A stretch of DNA of 64,000 bases from Shimia sp040225985 (GTDB taxonomy: Bacteria; Pseudomonadota; Alphaproteobacteria; Rhodobacterales; Rhodobacteraceae). Below are positions 1 to 8,160 of the stretch, piece after piece (the first letter of the stretch is position 1; each line of letters opens with the position of its first letter). A program made the translations under genes and the position numbers. The stretch covers positions 186,001 to 250,000 of the forward strand of contig NZ_JBBPEU010000002.1 of assembly GCF_040225985.1 (NCBI RefSeq), written 5' to 3'. A model generated the notes under the pieces. That model was not told the DNA's origin and made no database searches. It worked only from the letters and a program-made list of their open reading frames with translations.

Positions 1-1383
1 CGCATCTGAAGCAAAGGGAACGATAGTGAGCGTAACATTTTCCGGCGGATACCCAAGCGCCTGAATATCGTCGGTCAGTGCCATCAGCGAGGCGATTTCG
101 ACATCAAGAATGGTGTTGGCACGACCATCTCTGTTTACATCGCCAACAGTTGCACCAGATACAATCTGACCGGTACTGCCAGAAACATCCACGATGTAAA
201 CCACATTGATACGCGGCTGGATCACGGCACCAAAGTTGATTTCGATACTGACATCCGCAGTTCCGTCATTGGTAAAGGCCCCGCTGGTGAGGCTGGCGGT
301 CACGACCTGACCATTCGCGCCGGTGCCGCTGTCAGAGTTGCTCGCTGTTCCGGGATCAAAGGTGCCCGCCCCGATCACCGTGATCGTGGCTGTGGCCGTA
401 TCGCTCTCCTGACCGTCGCTGATCGTGTATTCGAAGGACACGGTCGCCGTTTGCCCCAGGGACAGGCCGACAAATTCAGTGCCTGCATCAAACTGCACCG
501 CACCGCCAACGAGTGACACGGTCCCTTCGACAGGTTGCGTCAGTCCGGTGATCGTGATGGCATCCCCGTCCGCGTCAAAATCGTTCCCCAGAACATCCAG
601 AATAGTGGTGCCCGTTTCCAACGCTCCGAAAAGATCATCAACCGCTTCGGGCGGCGTATTCGTGCCCACGACCGTAATCGTAACCGTGGCCACATCATCG
701 TCACCATTCGCGTCGGTCACACGGTAGGTAAAGATCACATCTTCCGTTTCGTCCTTAAGAAGATCGTCAAACTCTCCGTTGGGATCATAGGAAAACGTCC
801 CGTCCGGATTAAATGTCAGGACACCCTTGGACGGGCCCGCCACCAGATCCACCGACGAGACAAGATCGGGCACGCTGTCATTCACAAGCACTGTCCCCGC
901 GACCAGCACCACGTTGTCATCAGTTTCATGCGCATCGTCGACCGCATCCACAGGGTCGTCCTCGGGCGAAATCTCGCTCCCATCAACCATGATACGGATG
1001 TTTTCGAATTGCTTCACGCGCAAGCCGATGCTGTCAAAATTCTGCCACTGGCCGGTTGCCTGCCCCGTTGGGTTAATGGCGGTCGAGAGAAAATCGAGGA
1101 AACTGTCAATCTCGGCCTGTAGCGTCGGCGCCAGGTCAAGCCATTCCGCACTGGTGAAGGACAGTGTCAGCGTATCAACGCCAGATCCGCCCATATAAGT
1201 CCGGTCTGCCCCGCCGCCGTTATGGACATAGACGACCTCGTCATCTCCTGCGCCCCCTTTGACGGTATTGCCGCCCTCACCATTGTCGGTAATGAGATCA
1301 TTGCCGGGCAATCCGTCCATCTGGGACTCACCTCCTGGGATATCCAGAATGTCGTCTGTTGGCTTACCTTTATTACGTGGCAT
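1..1383 (-). CDS. Secreted cadherin/VCBS-repeat protein with vWA domain, N-terminal part
   Basis: An open frame runs from an ATG at 1383 off the left edge of the window (461 codons visible, no stop). A strong AGGAGG ribosome site lies just upstream. No Sec signal is visible; the N terminus carries an RTX-like Gly/Asp segment (about residues 28-65, with GGAGDD). Two tandem cadherin/VCBS-type beta domains follow (about 140-238 and 240-338), each introduced by a (A)VDD motif and ending in TVTITV-type strands. Near residue 396 a von Willebrand A domain begins with the MIDAS motif DVSGSTG, which binds a divalent metal. Missing signal peptide plus RTX/VCBS repeats suggest type I secretion as a large surface adhesin, with a C-terminal signal outside the window. 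This export route is inference. Confidence 0.85.
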   Translation of the reverse strand, partial: MPRNKGKPTDDILDIPGGESQMDGLPGNDLITDNGEGGNTVKGGAGDDEVVYVHNGGGADRTYMGGSGVDTLTLSFTSAEWLDLAPTLQAEIDSFLDFLSTAINPTGQATGQWQNFDSIGLRVKQFENIRIMVDGSEISPEDDPVDAVDDAHETDDNVVLVAGTVLVNDSVPDLVSSVDLVAGPSKGVLTFNPDGTFSYDPNGEFDDLLKDETEDVIFTYRVTDANGDDDVATVTITVVGTNTPPEAVDDLFGALETGTTILDVLGNDFDADGDAITITGLTQPVEGTVSLVGGAVQFDAGTEFVGLSLGQTATVSFEYTISDGQESDTATATITVIGAGTFDPGTASNSDSGTGANGQVVTASLTSGAFTNDGTADVSIEINFGAVIQPRINVVYIVDVSGSTGQIVSGATVGDVNRDGRANTILDVEIASLMALTDDIQALGYPPENVTLTIVPFASDA

Positions 1384-1686
1384 TTTAACCTCCTAATATC
1401 TTGTGATTTTTTTGAAAATAGAAATGACTGCGCTACCAAACACGGCCACAGTTTATCACAGATCACAGACTTGACCTAACATCACCTTCAATACGGACAG
1501 TCTCGCAGCCAGCTACACCCATGGGAGGCAAAGTCGAGATTATACGACAGGTCATCTCGTCGGTACGGAACCGGTCACCCGGGAAACCAAGGCGCCCCCC
1601 CGAACCGATCTCCGGCGGGACAGTTCATCAGCCCTCTTTCCCCTGCCTGCATCCCCTGCCATAATACCGGCCAACCAAAACCAAGA
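1384..1686. promoter_or_regulatory. Divergent promoter region between the vWA/VCBS gene and parE
   Basis: This 303-base stretch contains no convincing gene. It is AT-richer on its left side, with a T-run next to the vWA/VCBS gene's ribosome site. Reading leftward there is a tandem TGTGATCTGTGAT element near 1455-1467, which could be part of a regulator site for that gene. The right side is C-rich and holds the unassigned parE promoter. Nothing else recognisable is seen. Confidence 0.35.
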
Positions 1687-3660
1687 ATGAGCAGCCCAAG
1701 CATGGCCAATGATCTCCTGACCGAGACCCAACCCACCGATTATGATGCCTCGTCTATCGAGGTGCTCGAGGGGCTGGAACCTGTCCGCAAACGCCCCGGC
1801 ATGTATATCGGTGGCACGGATGAACGCGCGCTGCACCATATGGTGGCCGAGGTTCTGGACAACTCGATGGACGAGGCGGTCGCGGGCTTTGCCAACCGGA
1901 TCGAGGTCGAACTGCACGCTGATTACGCGGTCACCATCCGTGACAACGGGCGCGGCATCCCGGTGGACCCCCACCCCAAGTTCCCCGACAAGTCGGCGCT
2001 TGAGGTGATCCTCTGTACCCTGCATGCGGGCGGCAAGTTCTCGGGCAAGGCGTATCAGACCTCGGGTGGTCTGCACGGGGTTGGGGCGTCGGTTGTGAAC
2101 GCGCTGTCGGATTCGATGGTCGTACAGGTGGCCCGCAACAAGGAAGTCTATGAACAGCGCTTTTCGCGCGGTTTGCCCCTTGGGCCCGTGGAAAAGGTTG
2201 GCGCGGCACCCAACCGGCGCGGCACCACGGTGACCTTCCACGCAGACGAGCAGATTTTCGGCAAGCACCGTTTCAAACCCGCCCGCCTGTTCAAATCCAT
2301 CCGCTCCAAGGCTTATCTGTTCTCGGGCGTGGAAATCCGCTGGAAATCGGCCATTGAGGATGGCGAGACCCCGACCGAGGCCACGTTCCACTTTCCCGGC
2401 GGTCTTTCGGATTACCTCAAGGAATCGATGAACGGCTCGTCCACCTATGCCGATCAGCCCTTTGCCGGCACGGTGGATTTCCAGGAACGTTTCAACACCC
2501 CCGGCAAGGTCGAATGGGCGATCAACTGGACACCGTCGCGCGATGGCTTCATCCAGTCCTACTGTAACACCGTGCCCACGCCCGAGGGCGGCACCCATGT
2601 CGCGGGGTTCTGGGCCGCGATCCTCAAAGGGATCAAGGCCTATGGCGAGCTGGTGAACAACCGCAAGGCCAAGGAAATCACCCGCGAAGATCTGATCACC
2701 GGCGGCTGTGCGCTGGTGTCGTGTTTCATCCGCGAGCCGGAATTCGTCGGCCAGACCAAGGACCGCCTTGCCACGGTCGAGGCGCAGCGTCTGGTGGAAA
2801 ACGCCGTGCGCGACCATTTCGACAACTGGCTGGCCGCTGATACCAAATCCGCGGGCGCGATCCTTGATTTCCTTGTGCTGCGCGCCGAAGAACGTCTGCG
2901 CCGCCGTCAGGAAAAGGAAACCCAGCGCAAATCCGCGACCAAGCGCCTGCGCCTGCCCGGCAAGCTGGTGGATTGTTCGCAAAACAACCGCGACGGCACG
3001 GAATTGTTCATCGTCGAGGGTGACTCGGCGGGCGGATCGGCCAAGATGGCCCGCAACCGCAAGACCCAGGCCCTGTTGCCCCTGCGCGGGAAAATCCTGA
3101 ACGTGCTGGGCGCGGCGTCGTCCAAGCTCGGCTCAAACGCCGAGATCAACGACCTGACACAGGCGCTGGGGGTTGGGTTGGGGACGAAATTCAACGTTGA
3201 TGACCTGCGCTATGACAAGATCATCATCATGACCGATGCCGACGTCGACGGTGCGCATATCGCCTCGCTTCTGATGACGTTCTTCTTTACCCAGATGCGG
3301 CCCATGATCGACGCGGGCCACCTCTATCTGGCCTGCCCGCCCCTGTTCCGCCTGACGCAGGGCGCCAAGCGGGTCTATTGCATCGACGAGGCCGAGCGCG
3401 ACGTCTGGCTGGAAAAGGGTCTGGGCGGCAAGGGCAAGATCGACGTCAGCCGCTTCAAGGGTCTGGGCGAGATGGACGCGAAAGACCTGAAAGAAACCAC
3501 GATGGACCCCGCGTCCCGCACCCTGATCCGCGTCACCATTGACGAGGACGAACCCGGTGAAACCGGCGATCTGGTGGAACGGCTGATGGGCAAAAAGCCC
3601 GAGATGCGGTTCCAGTACATTCAGGAGAACGCTAGATTTGTCGAAGAATTGGATGTTTAA
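1687..3660 (+). CDS. parE: DNA topoisomerase IV subunit B
   Basis: ParE is the ATPase subunit of topoisomerase IV, which with ParC decatenates daughter chromosomes and relaxes supercoils. The GHKL ATPase domain shows E55 and N59 in EVLDNS and the DNGRG motif at 86-90. The TOPRIM domain has EGDSAGG near residue 444 and the metal-binding DADVDGAH near 517. The protein ends in RFVEELDV, as ParE proteins do. At 657 residues it lacks the extra C-terminal insertion of most proteobacterial GyrB, and its sequence resembles ParE rather than GyrB. ATGs at 1687 and 1702 are both possible starts; neither has a strong ribosome site, and 1702 (MANDLL) may be the true one. No parC is in the window. Confidence 0.95.
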   Translation: MSSPSMANDLLTETQPTDYDASSIEVLEGLEPVRKRPGMYIGGTDERALHHMVAEVLDNSMDEAVAGFANRIEVELHADYAVTIRDNGRGIPVDPHPKFPDKSALEVILCTLHAGGKFSGKAYQTSGGLHGVGASVVNALSDSMVVQVARNKEVYEQRFSRGLPLGPVEKVGAAPNRRGTTVTFHADEQIFGKHRFKPARLFKSIRSKAYLFSGVEIRWKSAIEDGETPTEATFHFPGGLSDYLKESMNGSSTYADQPFAGTVDFQERFNTPGKVEWAINWTPSRDGFIQSYCNTVPTPEGGTHVAGFWAAILKGIKAYGELVNNRKAKEITREDLITGGCALVSCFIREPEFVGQTKDRLATVEAQRLVENAVRDHFDNWLAADTKSAGAILDFLVLRAEERLRRRQEKETQRKSATKRLRLPGKLVDCSQNNRDGTELFIVEGDSAGGSAKMARNRKTQALLPLRGKILNVLGAASSKLGSNAEINDLTQALGVGLGTKFNVDDLRYDKIIIMTDADVDGAHIASLLMTFFFTQMRPMIDAGHLYLACPPLFRLTQGAKRVYCIDEAERDVWLEKGLGGKGKIDVSRFKGLGEMDAKDLKETTMDPASRTLIRVTIDEDEPGETGDLVERLMGKKPEMRFQYIQENARFVEELDV

Positions 3661-3695
3661 GCTCTCTTCACAATCAAGAGGGGAAACTCGGAAAA

Positions 3696-4124
3696 ATGAT
3701 TCGCACTCAGATATCCGTACTCGCACTTGTGCTGATCTGCGCCTGCACGCCATCAGCGACGCTGATAAGCCGTACTACCGGAGCGGTCGGTAAAGGAACA
3801 GTCGAGAACGCCACAATGGGGAACTCCGGTCCCTTGACCATTAGCTTTAAAAACGAAAGCTATTCCGGACAGTGGGTCGCCGTTCCGAACCCGGGTTCAT
3901 ATAACTTCGGGCTTTTGAATGCTTATGGTGGCGGAACGTCAGCCTACGGTAACTTCTCCAGTTACTCAGTATCAGACAGCGGCTTCGGAACTGCCATTTT
4001 GAGTTCGAACAAAGGCAATTCTATGAGGTGTGAGTTTCGATACAATACAATGTCCATGACGGCCATCGGTGTTTGCCAAAAACAAAATGGCGAAGTTTTT
4101 GATCTACAGGTTGTAACAAGCTAG
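3696..4124 (+). CDS. Small exported lipoprotein, unknown function
   Basis: A 142-residue protein with a hydrophobic N terminus and a lipobox-like LICAC at about residues 13-17, consistent with lipidation at Cys17. The mature part is Gly/Ser/Asn-rich with aromatic beta-strand-like segments and two further cysteines near the C terminus. A GAGGGG ribosome site precedes the ATG. The gene is visibly AT-richer than parE, with codons such as ATA, TTG and AAT, which hints at separate ancestry. It lies only 35 bases after parE. I do not recognise a family; surface or periplasmic location is inferred from the lipobox. Confidence 0.7.
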   Translation: MIRTQISVLALVLICACTPSATLISRTTGAVGKGTVENATMGNSGPLTISFKNESYSGQWVAVPNPGSYNFGLLNAYGGGTSAYGNFSSYSVSDSGFGTAILSSNKGNSMRCEFRYNTMSMTAIGVCQKQNGEVFDLQVVTS

Positions 4125-4142
4125 TATTCCGAAATCGCACCT

Positions 4143-4245
4143 CGCGCCCGACCCGGGGTGGGTGCGGAACGCGCCCGCCGTCTTGCCGGAGGCAAGCCGA
4201 TCATAGGCGGCGCACCTTTGGTGCGACGGGGGCGGGTCGGGCGCG
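4143..4245. repeat. Nested inverted-repeat element, G+C-rich
   Basis: A perfect 12-base inverted repeat (CGCGCCCGACCC at 4143-4154, complement at 4234-4245) encloses two smaller perfect hairpins: CTTGCC/GGCAAG at 4182-4196 and CGCACC/GGTGCG at 4211-4225. A further imperfect arm pair, GTCATTT and AAATGAC, flanks it on the right (about 4246-4271). The whole would fold as a multibranched RNA or cruciform. No T-tract follows. It looks like a REP-type or mobile intergenic element, or a structured 3' region of the preceding lipoprotein transcript. Confidence 0.6.
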
Positions 4246-4329
4246 GTCATTTGGGCTTTGGCCTAAATGACATGAGTGAGGCACCCTCTCGCCCTACCCT
4301 TTGTCGCCCATCCGTGCCACACTCCTCCC

Positions 4330-4653
4330 ATGATCCGGATCACCGCTTTCCTGACCGCTCTTGCCCTCGCCCTGCCTGCGCAGGCGAATGAGATCGAGCG
4401 GTCGCCGCTCTTTTGTGACCAATATGCCCGCAATGCCGCCGGCACAGGCGGTACGCAGCGCGGCGCGATGGCGGGGAATTATGCGGGCGGGGCGGCGGGG
4501 GCCGTCAAGGGGGGCTCGAAATCGGCGCGGCGCGGCATCCTGCTGGGCGGGGCGGCAGGTGCAGCGGTGGGCAGCGGCTGGGACCGGAAGCTGTATGATT
4601 TCTACTATCAGGAATGCATTTCTCACAAACGGTTGACCTATCCCTGGCCCTGA
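4330..4653 (+). CDS. Small exported glycine-zipper protein
   Basis: A 107-residue protein starting at ATG 4330, where a clear Sec signal peptide begins (hydrophobic LTALALALP, probable cleavage after AQA near residue 18). The middle region (about 40-80) is dense in Gly and Ala with GxxxG spacing, interrupted by a basic KSARRG segment, as in glycine-zipper outer-membrane or periplasmic proteins. Two cysteines, near residues 29 and 98, could form a disulfide. The upstream in-frame ATG at 4276 would place the signal peptide internally and is disfavoured. Function unknown. Confidence 0.7.
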   Translation: MIRITAFLTALALALPAQANEIERSPLFCDQYARNAAGTGGTQRGAMAGNYAGGAAGAVKGGSKSARRGILLGGAAGAAVGSGWDRKLYDFYYQECISHKRLTYPWP

Positions 4654-4693
4654 TGTGACTTGCGCGGGCGCGCGACGCTGATACGCTGATTCC

Positions 4694-5368
4694 ATGCGCG
4701 CGCTCTGGCTTGTTCCCGTCTTTCTGATGATGTCCTGCACCCGCCCCATGACCGAGGGCGAGATCGCCTTTGCCGCCGATCTGCAGGGCGACACGCTGAA
4801 CCCCGCGCCGGTGCGCATGACGCGCGATGTGCCGCTGGGGGTGGCGACCTTCACGCTGGAAAAACGCCCGCGCCTGACCTGCCGCGAACGCATCGTACCC
4901 GAACCGCAGGGCCAGACCGTGACCGTATCGCCCGCGGCGGTGGTGCTGTGGAACCGGATGCTGTTTTCGGAAAACTGGTACAGCCCCGATTACATGAAAG
5001 ACTACCCCGAGAAGATGGACCTTGTCTCGGCGATGCTGTTCGCGCATGAGATCACCCATGTCTGGCAATGGCAGAACCGCGACCTGACCGGATATTCCCC
5101 CGTCAAGGCCGCGCGCGAACATGGCGGCGGGGCCGATCCCTATCTGTTCGATGTCTCGACCGACACCAGATTCCTTGATTTCGCCTATGAACAACAGGCC
5201 AGCATCGTCGAGGAATATCTTTGTTGCAGCATGCTGGACCCCGACGCGCCCCGCACCAAGCGGATGGAGGGCCTGCTGAAAGAGGTCTTCCCGCTTGACA
5301 CCCTGCCCCGCCCTGACGCGATCTCCCTGCCCTGGGACGGGGTGCAGCTTGACGGGATCTGCCGCTAG
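4694..5368 (+). CDS. Putative lipoprotein with HExxH zinc-peptidase-like motif
   Basis: A 224-residue exported protein. The N terminus is hydrophobic and ends in MMSC at residues 12-15, a plausible lipobox. The central motif HEITHVWQWQ (near residue 117) matches the HExxH zinc site of gluzincin/DUF4157-like proteins, which place a long helix carrying HExxH in a small alpha domain. A conserved-looking Glu-rich helix (QQASIVEEY) follows and could supply the third ligand. Two adjacent cysteines (YLCCS) are unusual. It follows the glycine-zipper gene by 40 bases in the same direction. The peptidase activity is untested inference from the motif. Confidence 0.7.
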   Translation: MRALWLVPVFLMMSCTRPMTEGEIAFAADLQGDTLNPAPVRMTRDVPLGVATFTLEKRPRLTCRERIVPEPQGQTVTVSPAAVVLWNRMLFSENWYSPDYMKDYPEKMDLVSAMLFAHEITHVWQWQNRDLTGYSPVKAAREHGGGADPYLFDVSTDTRFLDFAYEQQASIVEEYLCCSMLDPDAPRTKRMEGLLKEVFPLDTLPRPDAISLPWDGVQLDGICR

Positions 5369-5380
5369 GGTTCCCCCAAT

Positions 5381-5404
5381 GAAAAAGGCCCCGCGCGGGG
5401 GCCT
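5381..5404 (-). terminator. Rho-independent terminator for the PA14-like gene
   Basis: A 7-bp stem (AGGCCCC at 5386-5392, GGGGCCT at 5398-5404) has a five-base loop. Read on the minus strand it is followed by a five-T run, placing it 25 bases after the stop of the leftward gene at 5429. The same stem may also slow the rightward gene, which ends at 5368. Confidence 0.75.
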
Positions 5405-5428
5405 GTCTCGAACGCCTGTCTGGCGGGT

Positions 5429-6004
5429 TTACTTGTAGCCGAAGGCCGAGTCCGGGATCAGCGTATAGCTGCCGCCGGGTTTCTTCCATTCGGATTCATA
5501 GCAGGCGGTGCCCTCTTTCTGATAGTAGAACGCCTTGAAGTCATACCAGCCCGCCTTGGGTACGTTCACCTTGGGGCGACCGGCGCTGGAGCACGGGTTG
5601 ATCCCGTCGAGCTTGGCCACGGTTTTGCCGCTGATCCAGACCTGAAGCCCGTCATTGGCATAGAATTCGAGATCATAGACACCGGGCGCATCGAATTTGA
5701 TATAGCCGGTAAAGTTGGCGATGATGTGTTCGTATTTCTTGGTGCCGAACATCAGCGCGCCCTTGCCCTTGTCCGGCCATTGCAGTTTGCGGATCGGCTT
5801 GGCCGCGTTGGGATTCTCGGAAAGATAGCCCTTCGCCTGCCCAAGGCTGCGCGGGCGATGGCCCAGCGAAAACTGCGCTTTCAGTCCCTGTTTGACACCG
5901 CTTGGCTGCGGGTTGGCGGGTGTAAGTTCGATCACGCCGGCACTGGCCACCGTCCCGACCATCATGCCCAGCGCAGCTACGGCTGCCACAATCAGCTTCT
6001 TCAT
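5429..6004 (-). CDS. Secreted PA14-domain-like protein
   Basis: A 191-residue protein with a typical Sec signal peptide (MKKLIVAAVAAL, cleavage after ASA near residue 22). The mature sequence reads as one compact beta domain of the PA14 type: the strands around NFTGYIKFDAPGVYDLEFYANDGLQVWISG are characteristic of the 'particle lifts, ligand displayed' core, with the Asp-Gly-Leu turn typical for carbohydrate-binding PA14 modules. Two cysteines in the C-terminal half (near 141 and 170) may pair. The ribosome site AAGGGGG lies 8 bases before the ATG. It stands alone on the minus strand with its own terminator. Substrate unknown. Confidence 0.75.
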   Translation of the reverse strand: MKKLIVAAVAALGMMVGTVASAGVIELTPANPQPSGVKQGLKAQFSLGHRPRSLGQAKGYLSENPNAAKPIRKLQWPDKGKGALMFGTKKYEHIIANFTGYIKFDAPGVYDLEFYANDGLQVWISGKTVAKLDGINPCSSAGRPKVNVPKAGWYDFKAFYYQKEGTACYESEWKKPGGSYTLIPDSAFGYK

Positions 6005-6092
6005 GAAACATTCCCCCTTAACACGCCCGGACGCCCCCGGGCCGGAATTCCCTTGTATTCAACTTAGGAACGCAAAGGCCCTGACACAATAG

Positions 6093-6755
6093 TTAACTGC
6101 CAGAGGGGCCAAAGACGGCCCGGGCGATGCGGGGGAGATCGGCGAAATCGTCGAAGGCATGATCGTGGGGCATGTCGCTGACCGGCTGCTTGCGATAGCC
6201 CTCGGTAAAAAGGGCAAAGGGCACCCCTGCGCGCACCGCCGTTTCGGCGTCGATCTCGCTGTCCCCGACATAAAGCACCTGCCCGGTCTTCATCTCGTCC
6301 ATCACGCGTTGCAGGGGCAAGGGGTCGGGTTTCTTGCGCTCGGTGCTGTCGCCGCCCACCACCACGTCGAACAGGTCGGCAAGGTCAAGCTGCAGCAACA
6401 CATGCAGCGCGGGCCCGTGGGGTTTGTTGGTGCAGATGCCAAGGCGATGCCCCTCAGCCCTGAGCGTATCGAGGGTCTCGCGCACCTGCGGGTAAAGTCG
6501 GGTCTGCGCGGCGCTGGCGCTGTTGTAGATGGCCAGCGTGTCGGCGGTCAGACGGGCGTGCTGGGCCATGTCCAGCCCCAGATGGTCGATCACACGCTCA
6601 ACCAGCTTTGGCAACCCGTTGCCGATAAAGCCCGTGACGGTGGGCAGATCCAGCGGCCCCTGCCCTTCTTCGGCCAGCATCTGGTTGACGGCGGCCTGAA
6701 TGTCGGGCGCGCTGTCGATCAGCGTGCCGTCCAGATCGAAGATGACAACGGGCAT
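6093..6755 (-). CDS. gph: Phosphoglycolate phosphatase, HAD family
   Basis: Removes phosphate from 2-phosphoglycolate, a product of DNA-end repair and of RuBisCO oxygenation. The HAD motif I DLDGTLID is at residues 7-14 with the nucleophile Asp7. Motif II lies near residue 110 (ICTNK), and motif III/IV include KKPDPLP and YVGDSEIDAE. The 220-residue length and the helical cap between motifs I and II fit Gph. Relatives with slightly different substrates (PGP-like, beta-phosphoglucomutase-like) cannot be fully excluded. It is the downstream neighbour of the MBL-fold gene in the same direction, 70 bases away. Confidence 0.88.
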   Translation of the reverse strand: MPVVIFDLDGTLIDSAPDIQAAVNQMLAEEGQGPLDLPTVTGFIGNGLPKLVERVIDHLGLDMAQHARLTADTLAIYNSASAAQTRLYPQVRETLDTLRAEGHRLGICTNKPHGPALHVLLQLDLADLFDVVVGGDSTERKKPDPLPLQRVMDEMKTGQVLYVGDSEIDAETAVRAGVPFALFTEGYRKQPVSDMPHDHAFDDFADLPRIARAVFGPSGS

Positions 6756-6825
6756 GACGGGCCTCCCTTTCAGAACAGCCCTGTCATGCCGTCATTTTGC
6801 CTGTGGGGCAAGGTGGTGTCGCCGC

Positions 6826-7749
6826 CTATGCGCCCTCGGGCACAAAGCGATAGGCGTCGCCCGCGCGTTCGACGTGGCCCATGCCCCCGCCCGGCAGGTG
6901 ATAGCCGATCAGGCGGATCTTTTCCGAGGCCATCTGGTCCAGCAGCCCCTGCCGCGTGGCCGAGGCGGTTTCGCGGTCCTGATCCGACCCCGACAACAGT
7001 TGCGGCGCGGCAAAGGCCACATGGTGGTTGCCGATAGAGTCGCCGACGACCATCACGCTTTCGCTGCCCGAACGCAGTTCAAACCCCATGTGACCGGGCG
7101 TGTGGCCATAGGTGGCCCGTGCCGCCACGCCGGGCAGGATTTCCTCGCCATCCTTGAAGAAGGTGATGTTGTCCTCGATCGCCTCCATCCGGCGTTTGGC
7201 CCCGACCGCCATGGTCGTGCGCGCCGATTCAATGGTGTTCACGGTCTCGGGGTCCCACCAGTAATCCCATTCGGCCTGCCCCATCATATATTGCGCCTCG
7301 GGGAAAAGCGGCTCGTCGAAATCGTCCAGCACCCCCCAGAGGTGATCGGGATGGCAATGGGTAAAGACCACATGCGTGACGTCCTCGACCGCGACACCGG
7401 CCTCGTCCAGCGAGTCGATCAGAAGCCCTGCGCTTTCCTGGAAAGTGGTGCCCGAGCCCACATCGAACAGCACCGTGCGCTCGCCATCTTGCAACAGGGT
7501 CACGTTGCATTCCGGGGTCAGAGGGCCGCTGCCGACACCGTATTCGGCAAAGATCGGGGCCAGCTGATCCTTGGGCATGGGCGCAAAGATGAAATCCGCA
7601 GGCAGGGTCAGGTTGCCATCCGACAGGGTCGTGATCTTCATCGACCCCAATGTCGCCATGTCCGAGGCCAGCGCCATGCGCCCGCCCAGCCCCGCCATCG
7701 CGGTGGTGGCCGCAGCGCCCTGCAGCAGCTTTCTTCGTGTCAGTGTCAT
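6826..7749 (-). CDS. Tat-exported MBL-fold metallo-hydrolase
   Basis: Metallo-beta-lactamase-fold hydrolase with the metal motif HCHPDH (about residue 123), later single His (YGHTPGH, about 200) and Asp (VGDSIG). The start at 7749 has a GAGGGAG ribosome site and puts the twin-arginine motif TRRKLLQ at residues 4-10, so folded, metal-loaded enzyme should be exported to the periplasm. The longer reading from 7806 hides this signal inside the protein. Members of this MBL subgroup are often lactonases or hydrolases of unknown substrate. It lies just downstream of the nitrile hydratase genes on the same strand, 93 bases away, so a functional link is possible but unproven. Confidence 0.85.
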   Translation of the reverse strand: MTLTRRKLLQGAAATTAMAGLGGRMALASDMATLGSMKITTLSDGNLTLPADFIFAPMPKDQLAPIFAEYGVGSGPLTPECNVTLLQDGERTVLFDVGSGTTFQESAGLLIDSLDEAGVAVEDVTHVVFTHCHPDHLWGVLDDFDEPLFPEAQYMMGQAEWDYWWDPETVNTIESARTTMAVGAKRRMEAIEDNITFFKDGEEILPGVAARATYGHTPGHMGFELRSGSESVMVVGDSIGNHHVAFAAPQLLSGSDQDRETASATRQGLLDQMASEKIRLIGYHLPGGGMGHVERAGDAYRFVPEGA

Positions 7750-7842
7750 CCGCAAATCTCCCTCGATGTTGGCGAACATGCTGACATTCATATTTTTGAA
7801 TTGCAAGGGCCGCGATTATCCTGCCGGACCAAAGCGCCCGGG

Positions 7843-8160
7843 TCAGTCCCGGTTCAGATGCACCGGCGCGCCGTGGGGTGTGGACAGGTAGGCGTGCTCC
7901 CACGCGGCGCGGATCGTCTCGGTCTGTTCGGGCGAGGTCAGGGCGCGGTCCTGAAGCAGGGTTTCCAGCGCGGCCAGCCACGCCATGAAATAATCATCGC
8001 CTCCATTCAACTCGCGCGCCAGCCCGTGCTGTTTCAAGGTCGCCCCGAACAACGCGGCCCAGTCCGGCCAGTCAAACAGCCCCTGTTCATTCAGATGAAC
8101 CGTCAGCGCAAAAACCTGCGCGTGCCAGGGGGCGTCGAAAACGGGATCAGGTCGCATCAT
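7843..8160 (-). CDS. Nitrile hydratase accessory (activator) protein
   Basis: A 105-residue protein resembling the small accessory proteins that load metal into nitrile hydratase, in cobalt enzymes by exchanging alpha subunits between complexes. It has the family pattern FDAPWHAQVFAL near the N terminus and the beta-subunit-like AWEHAYLSTPHG near the C terminus. It starts inside the end of the beta-subunit gene (4-base overlap), as is usual in alpha-beta-activator operons, and the three genes are very likely co-translated. Confidence 0.88.
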   Translation of the reverse strand: MMRPDPVFDAPWHAQVFALTVHLNEQGLFDWPDWAALFGATLKQHGLARELNGGDDYFMAWLAALETLLQDRALTSPEQTETIRAAWEHAYLSTPHGAPVHLNRD

